DNA from: a virus
Strand: one strand, 5' to 3'
Virus record (IMG/VR): IMGVR_UViG_3300044641_003209
Span: 1 to 64,000 of that record
DNA length: 64,000 nt
Shown: piece after piece, positions 20,781-27,814 of the stretch
Position numbering within the stretch: position 1 is the stretch's first letter
Layout of the letters: each line of letters begins with the position of its first letter
The notes under the pieces: generated by a model
Databases searched by the model: none
What the model saw: the letters and a program-made list of their open reading frames with translations, nothing else
Told to the model about the DNA's origin: nothing
Position numbers and translations under genes: made by a program

Positions 20781-21736
20781 TGTGTAACCTCATGGTTAGC
20801 GAAGTTTGAGAATCCGTTGGCGATGGTAGAGCGTGAGACGTTATCGTAGAAGTGTCCGGCGTAGCGCAATGTAGTACGCATATCGCTGTGACCCAAGAGT
20901 TGCTGTGCTTGCTTGAGACCAACGTGATCTGAGATGATACTGGCACAAGTGAAGCGGAACATGTGTGGAGTGATGTGACCACAGCCATGGTAGCGGGCGT
21001 GACGCTCCAAGTGGTGACGCATAGACATCTCCAATCCTGCATTGTGATTGTTGTTGACGTCCATGAAGAACCAATCGCTTTGCAGGCGCACGTTCAGGTA
21101 GCGGTAGATCGCCTCACCAACTGGACGACCGTTCGGAAGCAGTACATCCAGTGGAATATGGATGGTATGCGGCGCGTTATTGGCAGACTTCAAGCGGCGC
21201 ATCTTGATCGTCATCTCCGTCTCGGTCAAAGTGTAATCGCTGTTCTTGATGTCAACGATAGCCCTGTGCCGCGCTCCGGTTAGAAGCAGTAGTGCTGCTA
21301 GGCAATACGTACGGGCAGCCGTGAAGTCATGCGGATCATCGGTAAGGAATCCATCAAAGAGTTTCTTGAGGGTATCCCGTTGGATGATACGCTCGGCTAC
21401 TGGCTTGTTCGGCTTGAACCTACGGTTGCCTTCCTTAGCCCACCACTTGTAGTCGTCGTCCGAAAGCAGGCCATGGTAGTTAGCGAACTGCGCGAGCATC
21501 ACCATGCCAAAGGAACGGTGAGATTTGCTCTCGTCCTCTAAAGCAATGTCAAGCTGACGCATAAGCTCAGGGCCAGTGACTCCAGAGACGAACACTTGCT
21601 CGGCTGCTGGGGTCATGAAGTACCGCATGCGGCGGGCTGTACCGTTTGATAATTGGCGCCCCGTTGTCTTGCTCACGCGCATCATATAGTGCTTGAGCGA
21701 TTGGTTTAGGGCATCCGTTGTTGGGAACTGTGACAT
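20777..21736 (-). CDS. Tyrosine recombinase (integrase/Xer family)
   Basis: A 319-residue site-specific recombinase that would cut and rejoin DNA through a phosphotyrosine intermediate. Visible catalytic signature: Arg in TGARHRA (about residues 153-159), a candidate Lys in MRRLKSANN (about 183), H-x-x-R in HMFRFT (258-261), His in LLGHSDM (about 283) and Tyr in TTLRYAGHF (about 292). The length fits phage integrases and Xer-like enzymes. A strong GGAGG site precedes the ATG. No repressor or excisionase is recognised nearby; the fibre genes with duplicated N-termini start about 60 bases upstream. It could integrate the phage, resolve multimers or shuffle fibre genes. Confidence 0.9.
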   Translation of the reverse strand: MSQFPTTDALNQSLKHYMMRVSKTTGRQLSNGTARRMRYFMTPAAEQVFVSGVTGPELMRQLDIALEDESKSHRSFGMVMLAQFANYHGLLSDDDYKWWAKEGNRRFKPNKPVAERIIQRDTLKKLFDGFLTDDPHDFTAARTYCLAALLLLTGARHRAIVDIKNSDYTLTETEMTIKMRRLKSANNAPHTIHIPLDVLLPNGRPVGEAIYRYLNVRLQSDWFFMDVNNNHNAGLEMSMRHHLERHARYHGCGHITPHMFRFTCASIISDHVGLKQAQQLLGHSDMRTTLRYAGHFYDNVSRSTIANGFSNFANHEVTQ

Positions 21737-21746
21737 CTCATCCTCC

Positions 21747-21767
21747 TGTAAGTAAGTGTAACTTACA
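21747..21767. promoter_or_regulatory. Inverted repeat upstream of recombinase
   Basis: Two 7-base arms, TGTAAGT and ACTTACA, separated by seven bases lie just upstream of the recombinase ribosome site. The position suits an operator or a recombinase binding site. Only the symmetry is seen; the role is inferred. Confidence 0.35.
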
Positions 21768-21795
21768 TAGGAGACGTCAATGTTCCAAGGTTATT

Positions 21796-22014
21796 TTATC
21801 CGGTAGGATTATCCGTAGCTGTGTCGTCGTTATTCGGTATCGGTCGGTAGAATCTTTGCTCGGCTTCTTCCCACCAGTCACCAATACCAGCCCAGTCATT
21901 GGCAATCATGATCGTACCATCATCTGGTGGTTGCCATGTGGCGAGGTTGCCATCCCATAGGCAGACGTTGTAAACAAGGTTGTCTTTGACCATTGTGTAG
22001 CGCATAGGTTCCAT
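21796..22014 (-). CDS. Small tail-fibre-associated protein
   Basis: A 72-residue protein whose ATG lies directly behind the stop of the glycine-rich fibre gene. The pattern 'NLVYNVCLWDGNLATWQPPD ... AGIGDWW ... RFYRP' resembles the small proteins, or terminal domains, that often follow phage tail-fibre genes (short 'no-name' fibre-end proteins with a W-x-PP and a GIGW-like motif). A fibre tip or attachment role follows from that and from position. Confidence 0.65.
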   Translation of the reverse strand: MEPMRYTMVKDNLVYNVCLWDGNLATWQPPDDGTIMIANDWAGIGDWWEEAEQRFYRPIPNNDDTATDNPTG

Positions 22015-22015
22015 T

Positions 22016-23152
22016 TTATGCTCCGTAATATTCAATGACAACACATAGACCGTTGCCACCATTGCCACCTGCTCCTGAGTTCTGTCCATCACGAGAGGCA
22101 CCTCCTCCACCTCCTCCTGATGCACGTCCACCATTCCCGCCGTTGCCTCCTCCGACCGTTGCAGCCAAGTCACCTGTAAATCCTCCTCCGCCCCCAGTTC
22201 CTATTGCATTAGTTAAGGTGTTGTCGATATCGTAAATGTATTTATTAGCAACATCAGTACCATTGCTACCTGATGATCCAGCGATGGCAGAACCACCAGC
22301 AGGTCCCGATATTAGAGTACCTCCGTTGTAAATAGCACCACCACTTCCCCCAGCCGTTGTTGCTATCGCAGTTGTTGACATACCACGTCCGCCACCGCCA
22401 CCAGACGCAGCCGATGCACCAATGAAACCAGTAGTACCATCTGATGTTGTAGTTGAGTTGTTTCGTCCTGATCCACCAGCCCCACCACTCAAGGCATACG
22501 GACCGTATGGCGGTGTCGCTAAAGTTGCTGATCCACCAGACCCACCAGAAACTGCGCTGCTTGCAGCACCACCAGCCCCACCACTACCTCCTTGCGCGAG
22601 GACCAAAGAACCAAATGATGATCCACCACCCTGAGGACCAGTGTTGCCATTCGTGTTGTTGACAGTCTGTGCAGCACCACCAGCGCCACCAGCGCCGACG
22701 GTGATCGCATAAGTCGCATTGAGTAGTTGAGCTTTTCGAATAAGACGCGTCGCCATTCCCCCACCACCACCACCGGCACCGCCTGAGTTATTAGTTGACG
22801 ATGGTCCTCTTCTGCCCGATCCTCCTCCGCCTCCTGCACCAAGACAGATTATAAGAGCACCCCAAAAGTTTGACGCCGTCGGTTTCGTCCACGTGTCGTT
22901 TGCCGTGTATTCTCGAATGACGGGATTGGTGCCGGAACCGCCCGCAGTTGTTAGGTCGTACTCCGTACCCGCATCGTTCTTGAAATAGACTTTTCCGTCT
23001 GTCTTTGCATAGATCACACCATAACCAGACGACGGCGTTCCTAGTGAGGATGCCTGCTCGGCAAGGATGTTCCCCTGACCTGCGATCAGCTGATCGGCGT
23101 CCGGGTGCTCTTGCAAGTTGCCTGTGGTCGTTATCGGTCTTTTGTTCGCCAT
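22016..23152 (-). CDS. Glycine-rich tail fibre / receptor-binding protein
   Basis: A 378-residue protein. Residues 1-70 form a base module shared with the next gene upstream (HPDADQLIAGQG, SSGYG, YFKNDAGTE). From about residue 105 onward it is dominated by Gly-rich runs (AGGGGGSG, GAGGAGG, GGGGGFTG and others) separated by variable loops. This is the hallmark of polyglycine-II sandwich receptor-binding tips, as in the adhesin of phage S16, where the loops contact the receptor. The start overlaps the stop of the upstream short paralogue as TAATG. Confidence 0.8.
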   Translation of the reverse strand: MANKRPITTTGNLQEHPDADQLIAGQGNILAEQASSLGTPSSGYGVIYAKTDGKVYFKNDAGTEYDLTTAGGSGTNPVIREYTANDTWTKPTASNFWGALIICLGAGGGGGSGRRGPSSTNNSGGAGGGGGGMATRLIRKAQLLNATYAITVGAGGAGGAAQTVNNTNGNTGPQGGGSSFGSLVLAQGGSGGAGGAASSAVSGGSGGSATLATPPYGPYALSGGAGGSGRNNSTTTSDGTTGFIGASAASGGGGGRGMSTTAIATTAGGSGGAIYNGGTLISGPAGGSAIAGSSGSNGTDVANKYIYDIDNTLTNAIGTGGGGGFTGDLAATVGGGNGGNGGRASGGGGGGASRDGQNSGAGGNGGNGLCVVIEYYGA

Positions 23153-23358
23153 TAGCTCAAAAGTGTTTCCGTGCCCGCGTCATTCTTGAAATACAGTAAA
23201 CCGTTCGTCTTTACATACAACACGCCATAACCAGATGCCGGGGTTGATAGTGAACTAGCTTGTTCTGCTAAAATCAACCCCTGACCACACAACAGACCAT
23301 CGGCGTCCGGGTGTTCTTGCAGTACGGCCGGTGTTGTGATCGGTCGATTGACTGCCAT
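23152..23358 (-). CDS. Stand-alone fibre base module, paralogue of fibre N-terminus
   Basis: A 68-residue protein that aligns along its whole length with residues 1-68 of the following fibre (MA-N-RPITT, LQEHPDAD, GQG-ILAEQASSL-TP-SGYGV). It therefore looks like a fibre cut down to its attachment module, or one half of a duplicated fibre locus. It could be a spacer subunit or a remnant donor for fibre exchange. Translationally coupled to the full fibre gene. Confidence 0.7.
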   Translation of the reverse strand: MAVNRPITTPAVLQEHPDADGLLCGQGLILAEQASSLSTPASGYGVLYVKTNGLLYFKNDAGTETLLS

Positions 23359-23381
23359 TATGTTTCCAGTTTGTTAAACCA

Positions 23382-23407
23382 TGTTTCCGAAATTCGTTTC
23401 GGGAACA
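23382..23407 (-). terminator. Hairpin after structural gene
   Basis: An 11-base stem with one mismatch and a 4-base loop directly behind the stop codon of the 169-residue gene. There is no convincing T-run, so it may be a weak terminator or an mRNA-stabilising hairpin. Confidence 0.4.
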
Positions 23408-23917
23408 TCAGGCCAGCGTGATTGGTTGCTGTTCTTCGAAGTTGATCTCAGTTGCCGACAAAGCGATGCCGATCTCTTGCGAGATAAAGCCCGCAGTTGT
23501 CGGAGCCGTTGCCGTAGCCGCACCTGCTGTTGCTCCGCTAAGGTAATATGCCGCTCCCGGTGTGAGCGATGTGAGTCCCGTGATCGTGCCGTCCAAATAC
23601 ACAGTGGCATTGTTAGGCGTAGTAGATCCACTCAGCACAAAACCATGAGCGCGACGTCCATTGCTTGCATCTGCCTTTCGAGCTTTGATAGTACCACTAT
23701 CGTTAAATAGATTAACCAACATTCCCGCCGAAAGGTTTTCGGTAGTTGCCGCAACTTTTGTAGTGGCGCCAATCCCTGTCGGTAGCGTCGAAACGTCGAG
23801 CTTACCCGATCCGTCTAGTGCTACAATTTTTCCAGCCTCAGTTGCACCTGTGGATGATACAGTTGCTTCTACTTCAGCGAGCTGGCCCGCGTTGTTCTTG
23901 ATATACTTTTCTGCCAT
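23408..23917 (-). CDS. Fibre/decoration-type structural protein
   Basis: A 169-residue Ala/Thr/Gly-rich beta protein with an N-terminal YIKNNAGQLAEVEATV segment typical of fibre or decoration proteins and a C-terminal domain (NATVYLDGTITGLTSLTPGA, then IGIALSATEI) like small capsid-cement or fibre-shaft domains. It lies in the fibre cluster between two other beta-rich proteins. Precise role unknown. Confidence 0.6.
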   Translation of the reverse strand: MAEKYIKNNAGQLAEVEATVSSTGATEAGKIVALDGSGKLDVSTLPTGIGATTKVAATTENLSAGMLVNLFNDSGTIKARKADASNGRRAHGFVLSGSTTPNNATVYLDGTITGLTSLTPGAAYYLSGATAGAATATAPTTAGFISQEIGIALSATEINFEEQQPITLA

Positions 23918-23922
23918 AATGA

Positions 23923-24450
23923 TTATACCGTTAAAATGGTTGTGTCAATGTCGATTTGAATTGTTGTTGGTGTCAATGCTCGCGCGACATACACGAGCAC
24001 TGCTCCGTTTGTGGGCGCAGTTTGTGTAAGCATACCATTGGTACCCAAAAAAACGGGCCCTTTTGTCCACGACCATGAATTGTCTGTAAACAATCCAGCA
24101 GCGGCTATTGTGACAGGTTGACCAATAGATGCCGATGTTATGGTTATTCCAACAACTTGCGCGTTAGCGATTGTATTATTGGAAGCATACACTGCTTCAC
24201 CATTATTATCAAAAGTAACAGCTCGCAATGCTGATAGATTTGTACCAGCTGTACATGTAAGATCTGATCCACCTGTTGGAACTAAACCACCGCTAGCAAC
24301 ATCAAGGTTGATGATGTTATCGGTTAGTTGTAGTACTGGATTTAGATCGAGTACGTTTACAATAACATCATCGTTGATATTGATGATAGCATCAGTGCTC
24401 GGAACATTGATGCTCAGTTGACTATTGAGTACGTTAACGATATCGCTCAC
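23923..24450 (-). CDS. Beta-rich virion protein, fibre cluster
   Basis: A 175-residue protein. The first 50 residues repeat short hydrophobic/Asn/Asp patterns (INVPSTDAIININDDVI) and suggest a trimeric shaft. The C-terminal 120 residues contain 'LSALRAVTFDNNGEAVYASN', a pattern shared with phage structural proteins of the DUF2190/fibre-head type. The end of the upstream gene overlaps the start by four bases. Confidence 0.55.
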   Translation of the reverse strand: MSDIVNVLNSQLSINVPSTDAIININDDVIVNVLDLNPVLQLTDNIINLDVASGGLVPTGGSDLTCTAGTNLSALRAVTFDNNGEAVYASNNTIANAQVVGITITSASIGQPVTIAAAGLFTDNSWSWTKGPVFLGTNGMLTQTAPTNGAVLVYVARALTPTTIQIDIDTTILTV

Positions 24451-24797
24451 TGGGTAGCCTCATCAACAACAGTGACCGTTCCACGCATAAGTTCAAATGT
24501 TAGACCAGACTGCGTGCATTCTAAGTCCCAAACGTAAGTCGTACCAATGGTAAGCCCACCAATAGCCGGAGCTGCCAAGGATATAGAGAACTGACCTTGA
24601 GCAGCATTTACTATAGTGCAACTAAACGTAGCCGCCAATACGCCGGAGGTAGTGCGTATCTGGCTTGCAAAGGTGTACCCGGAGATATTCTGAACTACTC
24701 CATTTGTCTTGTACGTTATCGTACGTCCAAATGCAGACCCCTTGCGTAGCAACAAGTTGACTGGTGCTCCCGTATTGGTAAGTGTTGTCGTCTGCAT
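24447..24797 (-). CDS. Baseplate/fibre-attachment-like small protein
   Basis: A 116-residue beta-rich protein starting at ATG 24797. The pattern 'GSAFGRTITYKTNG...ISGYTFASQIRTT...GTTYVWDLECT' matches the immunoglobulin-like small proteins found beside phage fibre genes. It begins about 15 bases after a terminator on the same strand, so it is either read through or driven by a promoter inside that structure. Confidence 0.6.
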   Translation of the reverse strand: MQTTTLTNTGAPVNLLLRKGSAFGRTITYKTNGVVQNISGYTFASQIRTTSGVLAATFSCTIVNAAQGQFSISLAAPAIGGLTIGTTYVWDLECTQSGLTFELMRGTVTVVDEATQ

Positions 24798-24811
24798 TGC
24801 TAACCTGTCTA

Positions 24812-24848
24812 ATAGAAAAAGGGCAACCACGTTGCCGCAGTTGCCCCT
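24812..24848 (-). terminator. Rho-independent terminator
   Basis: On the minus strand GGGCAAC pairs with GTTGCCC around a 12-base loop, followed by TTTTTCT. It follows the secreted-protein gene at 24875 and separates the small-gene array from the fibre cluster. Confidence 0.85.
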
Positions 24849-24874
24849 AAATTACGGTGAGATCACCGCAAAGT

Positions 24875-25366
24875 CTATCGTTCTACGTGCTTGCGCAGTA
24901 CCGATTGCAGTGTCTCCATGTTTATCCGTTGGATCCAGACCTCATTGCCAGTTTCCCGGACGGTGTACTGGTCACGAGCTTCGCCGCATTCGACTACAAC
25001 GGTTGACTCACTGCCGATATCTACGGCTGAGAGTAGTAGCTTCTCGAATTGCGCCGATTTCCACCGGTTGCGTGCCTCGCTGTCGTAGTTCTTCCAGAAC
25101 GCACTGTAACCAACGAGTTCGCCATACGTGAAATGTATAAGTATCCGCTCCTTTTCATTGCGCTTATACATAAGATGCAGGTTCCCGTTGGCTGTATCCT
25201 CGGACATACTATCGAAGATCAGCTTGGCATTACTCGCGGCCTTCATGACCTCGACGCGGTTAGCACCCCATGGCGCGATGAACTTCTCGCATAGCGGAAC
25301 CACGGGTATTGGTTGCGCGATGGCTCCTACGGTCAGGGCAAAAAGCCCGATGATAAATCCCTTCAT
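24875..25366 (-). CDS. Secreted protein of unknown function
   Basis: A 163-residue protein with a clear Sec signal (MKGFIIGLFALTVGAIAQ, cleavage after AIA or AQ) and two Cys residues in the mature part. A very strong AAGGAGG site precedes the ATG. It would act in the periplasm or outside the cell. No family recognised. A phage-encoded exported protein outside the lysis cassette could serve superinfection exclusion or envelope modification; this is inference. Confidence 0.65.
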   Translation of the reverse strand: MKGFIIGLFALTVGAIAQPIPVVPLCEKFIAPWGANRVEVMKAASNAKLIFDSMSEDTANGNLHLMYKRNEKERILIHFTYGELVGYSAFWKNYDSEARNRWKSAQFEKLLLSAVDIGSESTVVVECGEARDQYTVRETGNEVWIQRINMETLQSVLRKHVER

Positions 25367-25551
25367 GTCGTCCTCCTTAAATTACGACGCGCCGTGTTCT
25401 TGGCCGTCAGTTTAGGTAAATGGTATTCGCAGGTTTGAGTAACCCTATCGTAGGGTACTTCCATAAGCATAAAGATTCGATCCCCTACTGGGACTGGCGT
25501 GCGTGCACATGTCGAGCGTAGCGGGCAGCCAATAGCCTGGCAGAAAGCCAT
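25363..25551 (-). CDS. Small Cys-rich protein
   Basis: A 62-residue protein from ATG 25551, overlapping the upstream stop region. The cysteines in CQAIGCPLRSTCAR and a later C-x-x-H (CEYH) could bind a zinc ion or an iron-sulfur centre. The basic C-terminus (RRNLRRTT) suggests nucleic-acid contact. Function unknown. Its end overlaps the start of the secreted-protein gene. Confidence 0.55.
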   Translation of the reverse strand: MAFCQAIGCPLRSTCARTPVPVGDRIFMLMEVPYDRVTQTCEYHLPKLTAKNTARRNLRRTT

Positions 25552-25552
25552 G

Positions 25553-25801
25553 TCATTTGACACTGAAATACTCCGGATAGAGTAATCGAATCCGACGTGC
25601 TCGGTAATACATACTCTCATACATATCCGACACCTCGTCCGGTGGACAGGCTTCCGCTAGGTCATTGATAAGCCTGACCATGATCTCTCGGAACTTCTCG
25701 TCCCTAGCGTAGAGATATTCTAGTTCATGTATCGCTCGGTAGAATGATGGCATTGTTTCCATCGCTCTTCGTAGCGTCGGTCCGTAAGCGGGTTCTTGCA
25801 C
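25553..25801 (-). CDS. Hypothetical small helical protein
   Basis: An 82-residue, largely helical protein from a GTG start supported by GGAGG. It ends next to the Cys-rich gene and overlaps the upstream gene by 77 bases. No recognised family. Confidence 0.5.
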   Translation of the reverse strand: MQEPAYGPTLRRAMETMPSFYRAIHELEYLYARDEKFREIMVRLINDLAEACPPDEVSDMYESMYYRARRIRLLYPEYFSVK

Positions 25802-26015
25802 GGGACTCCTCCAAATGAATGTGTGCGTTTATGAACTGTGCGGCATTGCACTCCTCCGATGCCTTGATCTCGTCACGTAAATCTAGTAGCGTGTAAATGG
25901 TATTGTTCCAGTTTACCACGGCATACTTGTTGCCAGCGTGTGCTTCTTGCACCCCTCGTTCTACGCCGTACTCGATGACGGCATTCAGGAAACGTACGAG
26001 CCGATCATTGTGCAT
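25725..26015 (-). CDS. Hypothetical small protein
   Basis: A 96-residue protein with helical N-terminal two-thirds; the last 25 residues overlap the next gene in another frame and look unconstrained. A GAGGGAG site lies upstream of the ATG. Function unknown. Confidence 0.5.
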   Translation of the reverse strand: MHNDRLVRFLNAVIEYGVERGVQEAHAGNKYAVVNWNNTIYTLLDLRDEIKASEECNAAQFINAHIHLEESRARTRLRTDATKSDGNNAIILPSDT

Positions 26016-26256
26016 CTTCTGCTCCCTCTTCGCTTGTCAAAAGATCGCCGACCATCCTGACGTTATGCCTCAGACACGCAGCCATGGCAGTTTTCTTGCT
26101 GTTATACTGCTCGTCGGGATACCACCTATGGAAACTAGATTCTGCCTTCCACTTCTTGTCCGTCGTAACTGCGACATAGTAGGCAAGCTGTCCCCACACC
26201 TCGGCACTGTACATTCCCTCGTGCATCTTCGTGAATCGCAAAGGTTTTACCTTCAT
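26005..26256 (-). CDS. Hypothetical small protein
   Basis: An 83-residue protein from ATG 26256 (MKVKPLRF), chosen because AAAGGGAAC precedes it. It is rich in aromatic residues and lysine. Overlaps the next gene by 11 bases. No family recognised. Confidence 0.5.
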   Translation of the reverse strand: MKVKPLRFTKMHEGMYSAEVWGQLAYYVAVTTDKKWKAESSFHRWYPDEQYNSKKTAMAACLRHNVRMVGDLLTSEEGAEDAQ

Positions 26257-26275
26257 GTTCCCTTTCAAAGTTAGG

Positions 26276-26551
26276 TTAGCAATATAACTCACGGGCTATT
26301 CGTAGGCAATAGTCCCATGCCTGGCGCAGTTCCTCGTCGTTCATAGCATCGACGAAGATCGAGGCAAAGTCCTCCGATGGTACGGGTAGGTCGGGATCAC
26401 CACCTAGTTGCCGTAGCATCATGCCGTTGTTGACTGCGAGGAACACCTCGTCGATCGTCTCCGGCTCATTCATGTTGACGCAGGCCAGCATCATGTTGCG
26501 AATTGTCTCGGTTGGTGCTGCCCCGAATATATCAAAGCTCCACGTCGTCAT
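26276..26551 (-). CDS. Hypothetical small acidic protein
   Basis: A 91-residue acidic helical protein from ATG 26551, which overlaps the upstream stop as TGATG and has GGGAGGAAG before it. Function unknown; the acidity would allow DNA mimicry, but nothing proves that. Confidence 0.55.
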   Translation of the reverse strand: MTTWSFDIFGAAPTETIRNMMLACVNMNEPETIDEVFLAVNNGMMLRQLGGDPDLPVPSEDFASIFVDAMNDEELRQAWDYCLRIARELYC

Positions 26552-26844
26552 CACTTCCTCCCTGATTGTTGCGCTGCAAGTATGTAATCGTCGTATCCTA
26601 ATTGACGCACGAGAAGGTACGGGGTGCGACCGAGCAGCACCTCCCTGACGGAATCTGTCGGGATAAACATATTCTCGTGCGCCAGCAGGACGGAAACTCG
26701 TTCGAGCATAATGCCGTAGTTCAGTAGGGCGTTGCGGATATCGCCGTCCTCGCACCGTGCGGCAAGTTTTGCGACGTGCTCGATGGCGTCGCTGTTATCA
26801 TACCGATTGATATTCTCGTGCTTCTCTGCGCCGTTCGCTGTCAT
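26551..26844 (-). CDS. Hypothetical small protein
   Basis: A 97-residue protein, predominantly helical, coupled to its downstream neighbour by TGATG and overlapping the upstream gene by 47 bases. No recognised domain. Confidence 0.5.
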   Translation of the reverse strand: MTANGAEKHENINRYDNSDAIEHVAKLAARCEDGDIRNALLNYGIMLERVSVLLAHENMFIPTDSVREVLLGRTPYLLVRQLGYDDYILAAQQSGRK

Positions 26845-27112
26845 AGGATGGCTCCCACTGTGTGACTAGTCGGTACAAAGTTACGTCCGCGCCATACGAT
26901 TGTGCGTAATTGGCAAGCGTTTCCTGTGCTACAAAGTCGGGGACGTTCTCTTGCTCCATCGACCACTGCTTCGAGCACGATCCGTGACCGGAATATCTAT
27001 CCCATGCCGTAGCGTACTGTCCGCTAAGGTCATGCGGTAAGGTCGGGAAGATAAGCGATACGTAGTCCTCGGTTCCACGAGCCAGGACGGGGATGATTTG
27101 TTGCGTGTTCAT
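26798..27112 (-). CDS. Hypothetical protein
   Basis: A 104-residue protein from ATG 27112, which overlaps the stop of the short membrane-protein gene as ATGA. No family recognised. It is a member of the leftward small-gene array. Confidence 0.55.
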   Translation of the reverse strand: MNTQQIIPVLARGTEDYVSLIFPTLPHDLSGQYATAWDRYSGHGSCSKQWSMEQENVPDFVAQETLANYAQSYGADVTLYRLVTQWEPSYDSERRREAREYQSV

Positions 27113-27288
27113 TGTAGGTATCTCCCGATGGCCAGTAGTGCAGCCATCCCAAAAATGAAAGTAAGTGCTCCAGCAAGTTTTGTAGTATCGCACCCCTTAC
27201 TGTAAGGGGCCACGCGCCAGAACCATATAGATTCTCCGCGCTCCTCGTCGTAAATCTTACGACGTTTGAACTCAATGCCGATCAACAT
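27109..27288 (-). CDS. 59-residue single-pass membrane protein
   Basis: A short gene read by eye: MLIGIEFKRRKIYDEERGES at the N-terminus, then a hydrophobic segment (LAGALTFIFGMAALLAIG) near the C-terminus. The stop overlaps the next ATG as ATGA and the start sits just inside the end of the gene upstream, so it fits the operon exactly. N-terminal charge and one C-terminal membrane segment suggest a small inner-membrane protein. Confidence 0.65.
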   Translation of the reverse strand: MLIGIEFKRRKIYDEERGESIWFWRVAPYSKGCDTTKLAGALTFIFGMAALLAIGRYLQ

Positions 27289-27524
27289 GGATTGCTCCCT
27301 ATGATAGTGTCAAGAATGTTGATGACCGGCTCGAACGCAATCGAACCTTTGAACGATCGAATTGCTTTGTAGTCCTGCGTACCGTCGCGTAGTTCCTCGA
27401 TCGTGCCGTACGGAAACTCACCTGTTGTGATGTTATCCGCAGTGCGAATTGTTCCATGCCAACAATTTTGACCGTGGTCTGTTACGGTGACTGTGGCATG
27501 ACCTAAATCAAAGTAGGTACTCAT
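27282..27524 (-). CDS. Hypothetical small protein
   Basis: An 80-residue beta-rich protein (YFDLGHATVTVTD, then WHGTIRT). GGGAG lies upstream of the ATG, which overlaps the stop of the 49-residue gene as ATGA. Function unknown. Confidence 0.55.
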   Translation of the reverse strand: MSTYFDLGHATVTVTDHGQNCWHGTIRTADNITTGEFPYGTIEELRDGTQDYKAIRSFKGSIAFEPVINILDTIIGSNPC

Positions 27525-27670
27525 GACTGACTCCCTTCTGTGTCTTGTGATTCTGAAATACGGTATCCAAGCGATAGAAGCGCATCGTACAGTGCATCTT
27601 CTAATGTTTTCCCTTTAACTTCAAACGAATCGTTGCCGTCTAGTTCGCGGCTGACAATGTATGTTTTCAT
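27521..27670 (-). CDS. 49-residue hypothetical protein
   Basis: A short gene read by eye: it begins MKTYIVSRELDGNDSFEV and ends in SQS before a TGA that overlaps the next ATG. Its start is preceded by the recurrent TTCACAGGG leader (27679-27687), which marks it as a genuine gene of the array. Confidence 0.6.
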   Translation of the reverse strand: MKTYIVSRELDGNDSFEVKGKTLEDALYDALLSLGYRISESQDTEGSQS

Positions 27671-27766
27671 GACCTTCTCCCTGTGAAGTGTTGAAACTGT
27701 TGTGCGTTGTACAGTCGCACCCCTGCCTGTAAGATACGTAAGTCCCTGCTCTCTAGTGTTATCCTA

Positions 27767-27814
27767 CCTACGTTCTAACTCTTCATCAATGGCGTTCTGT
27801 CTTGCATCGTCCGA
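27767..27814. repeat. 48-bp near-identical duplication, copy 1
   Basis: Matches 30216-30263 with one mismatch in 48 bases. Here it covers the last codons and downstream flank of the 339-residue gene, read in a different frame from the copy at 30.2 kb. Confidence 0.9.

Noticed and set aside
20777-21795. attP site next to the tyrosine recombinase
   Set aside because: Only a 7-bp-arm dyad is visible; without a host tRNA or junction sequence I cannot define a core site.
23382-23407. Strong terminator behind the 169-residue fibre-cluster gene
   Set aside because: The hairpin is good but no T-run follows on the minus strand, so only a weak call is given.
27030-27275. 81-residue frame on the minus strand at 27.0-27.3 kb
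   Set aside because: It overlaps two better-supported coupled genes (the 59-residue membrane protein and the 104-residue protein) and has no leader of the array type.
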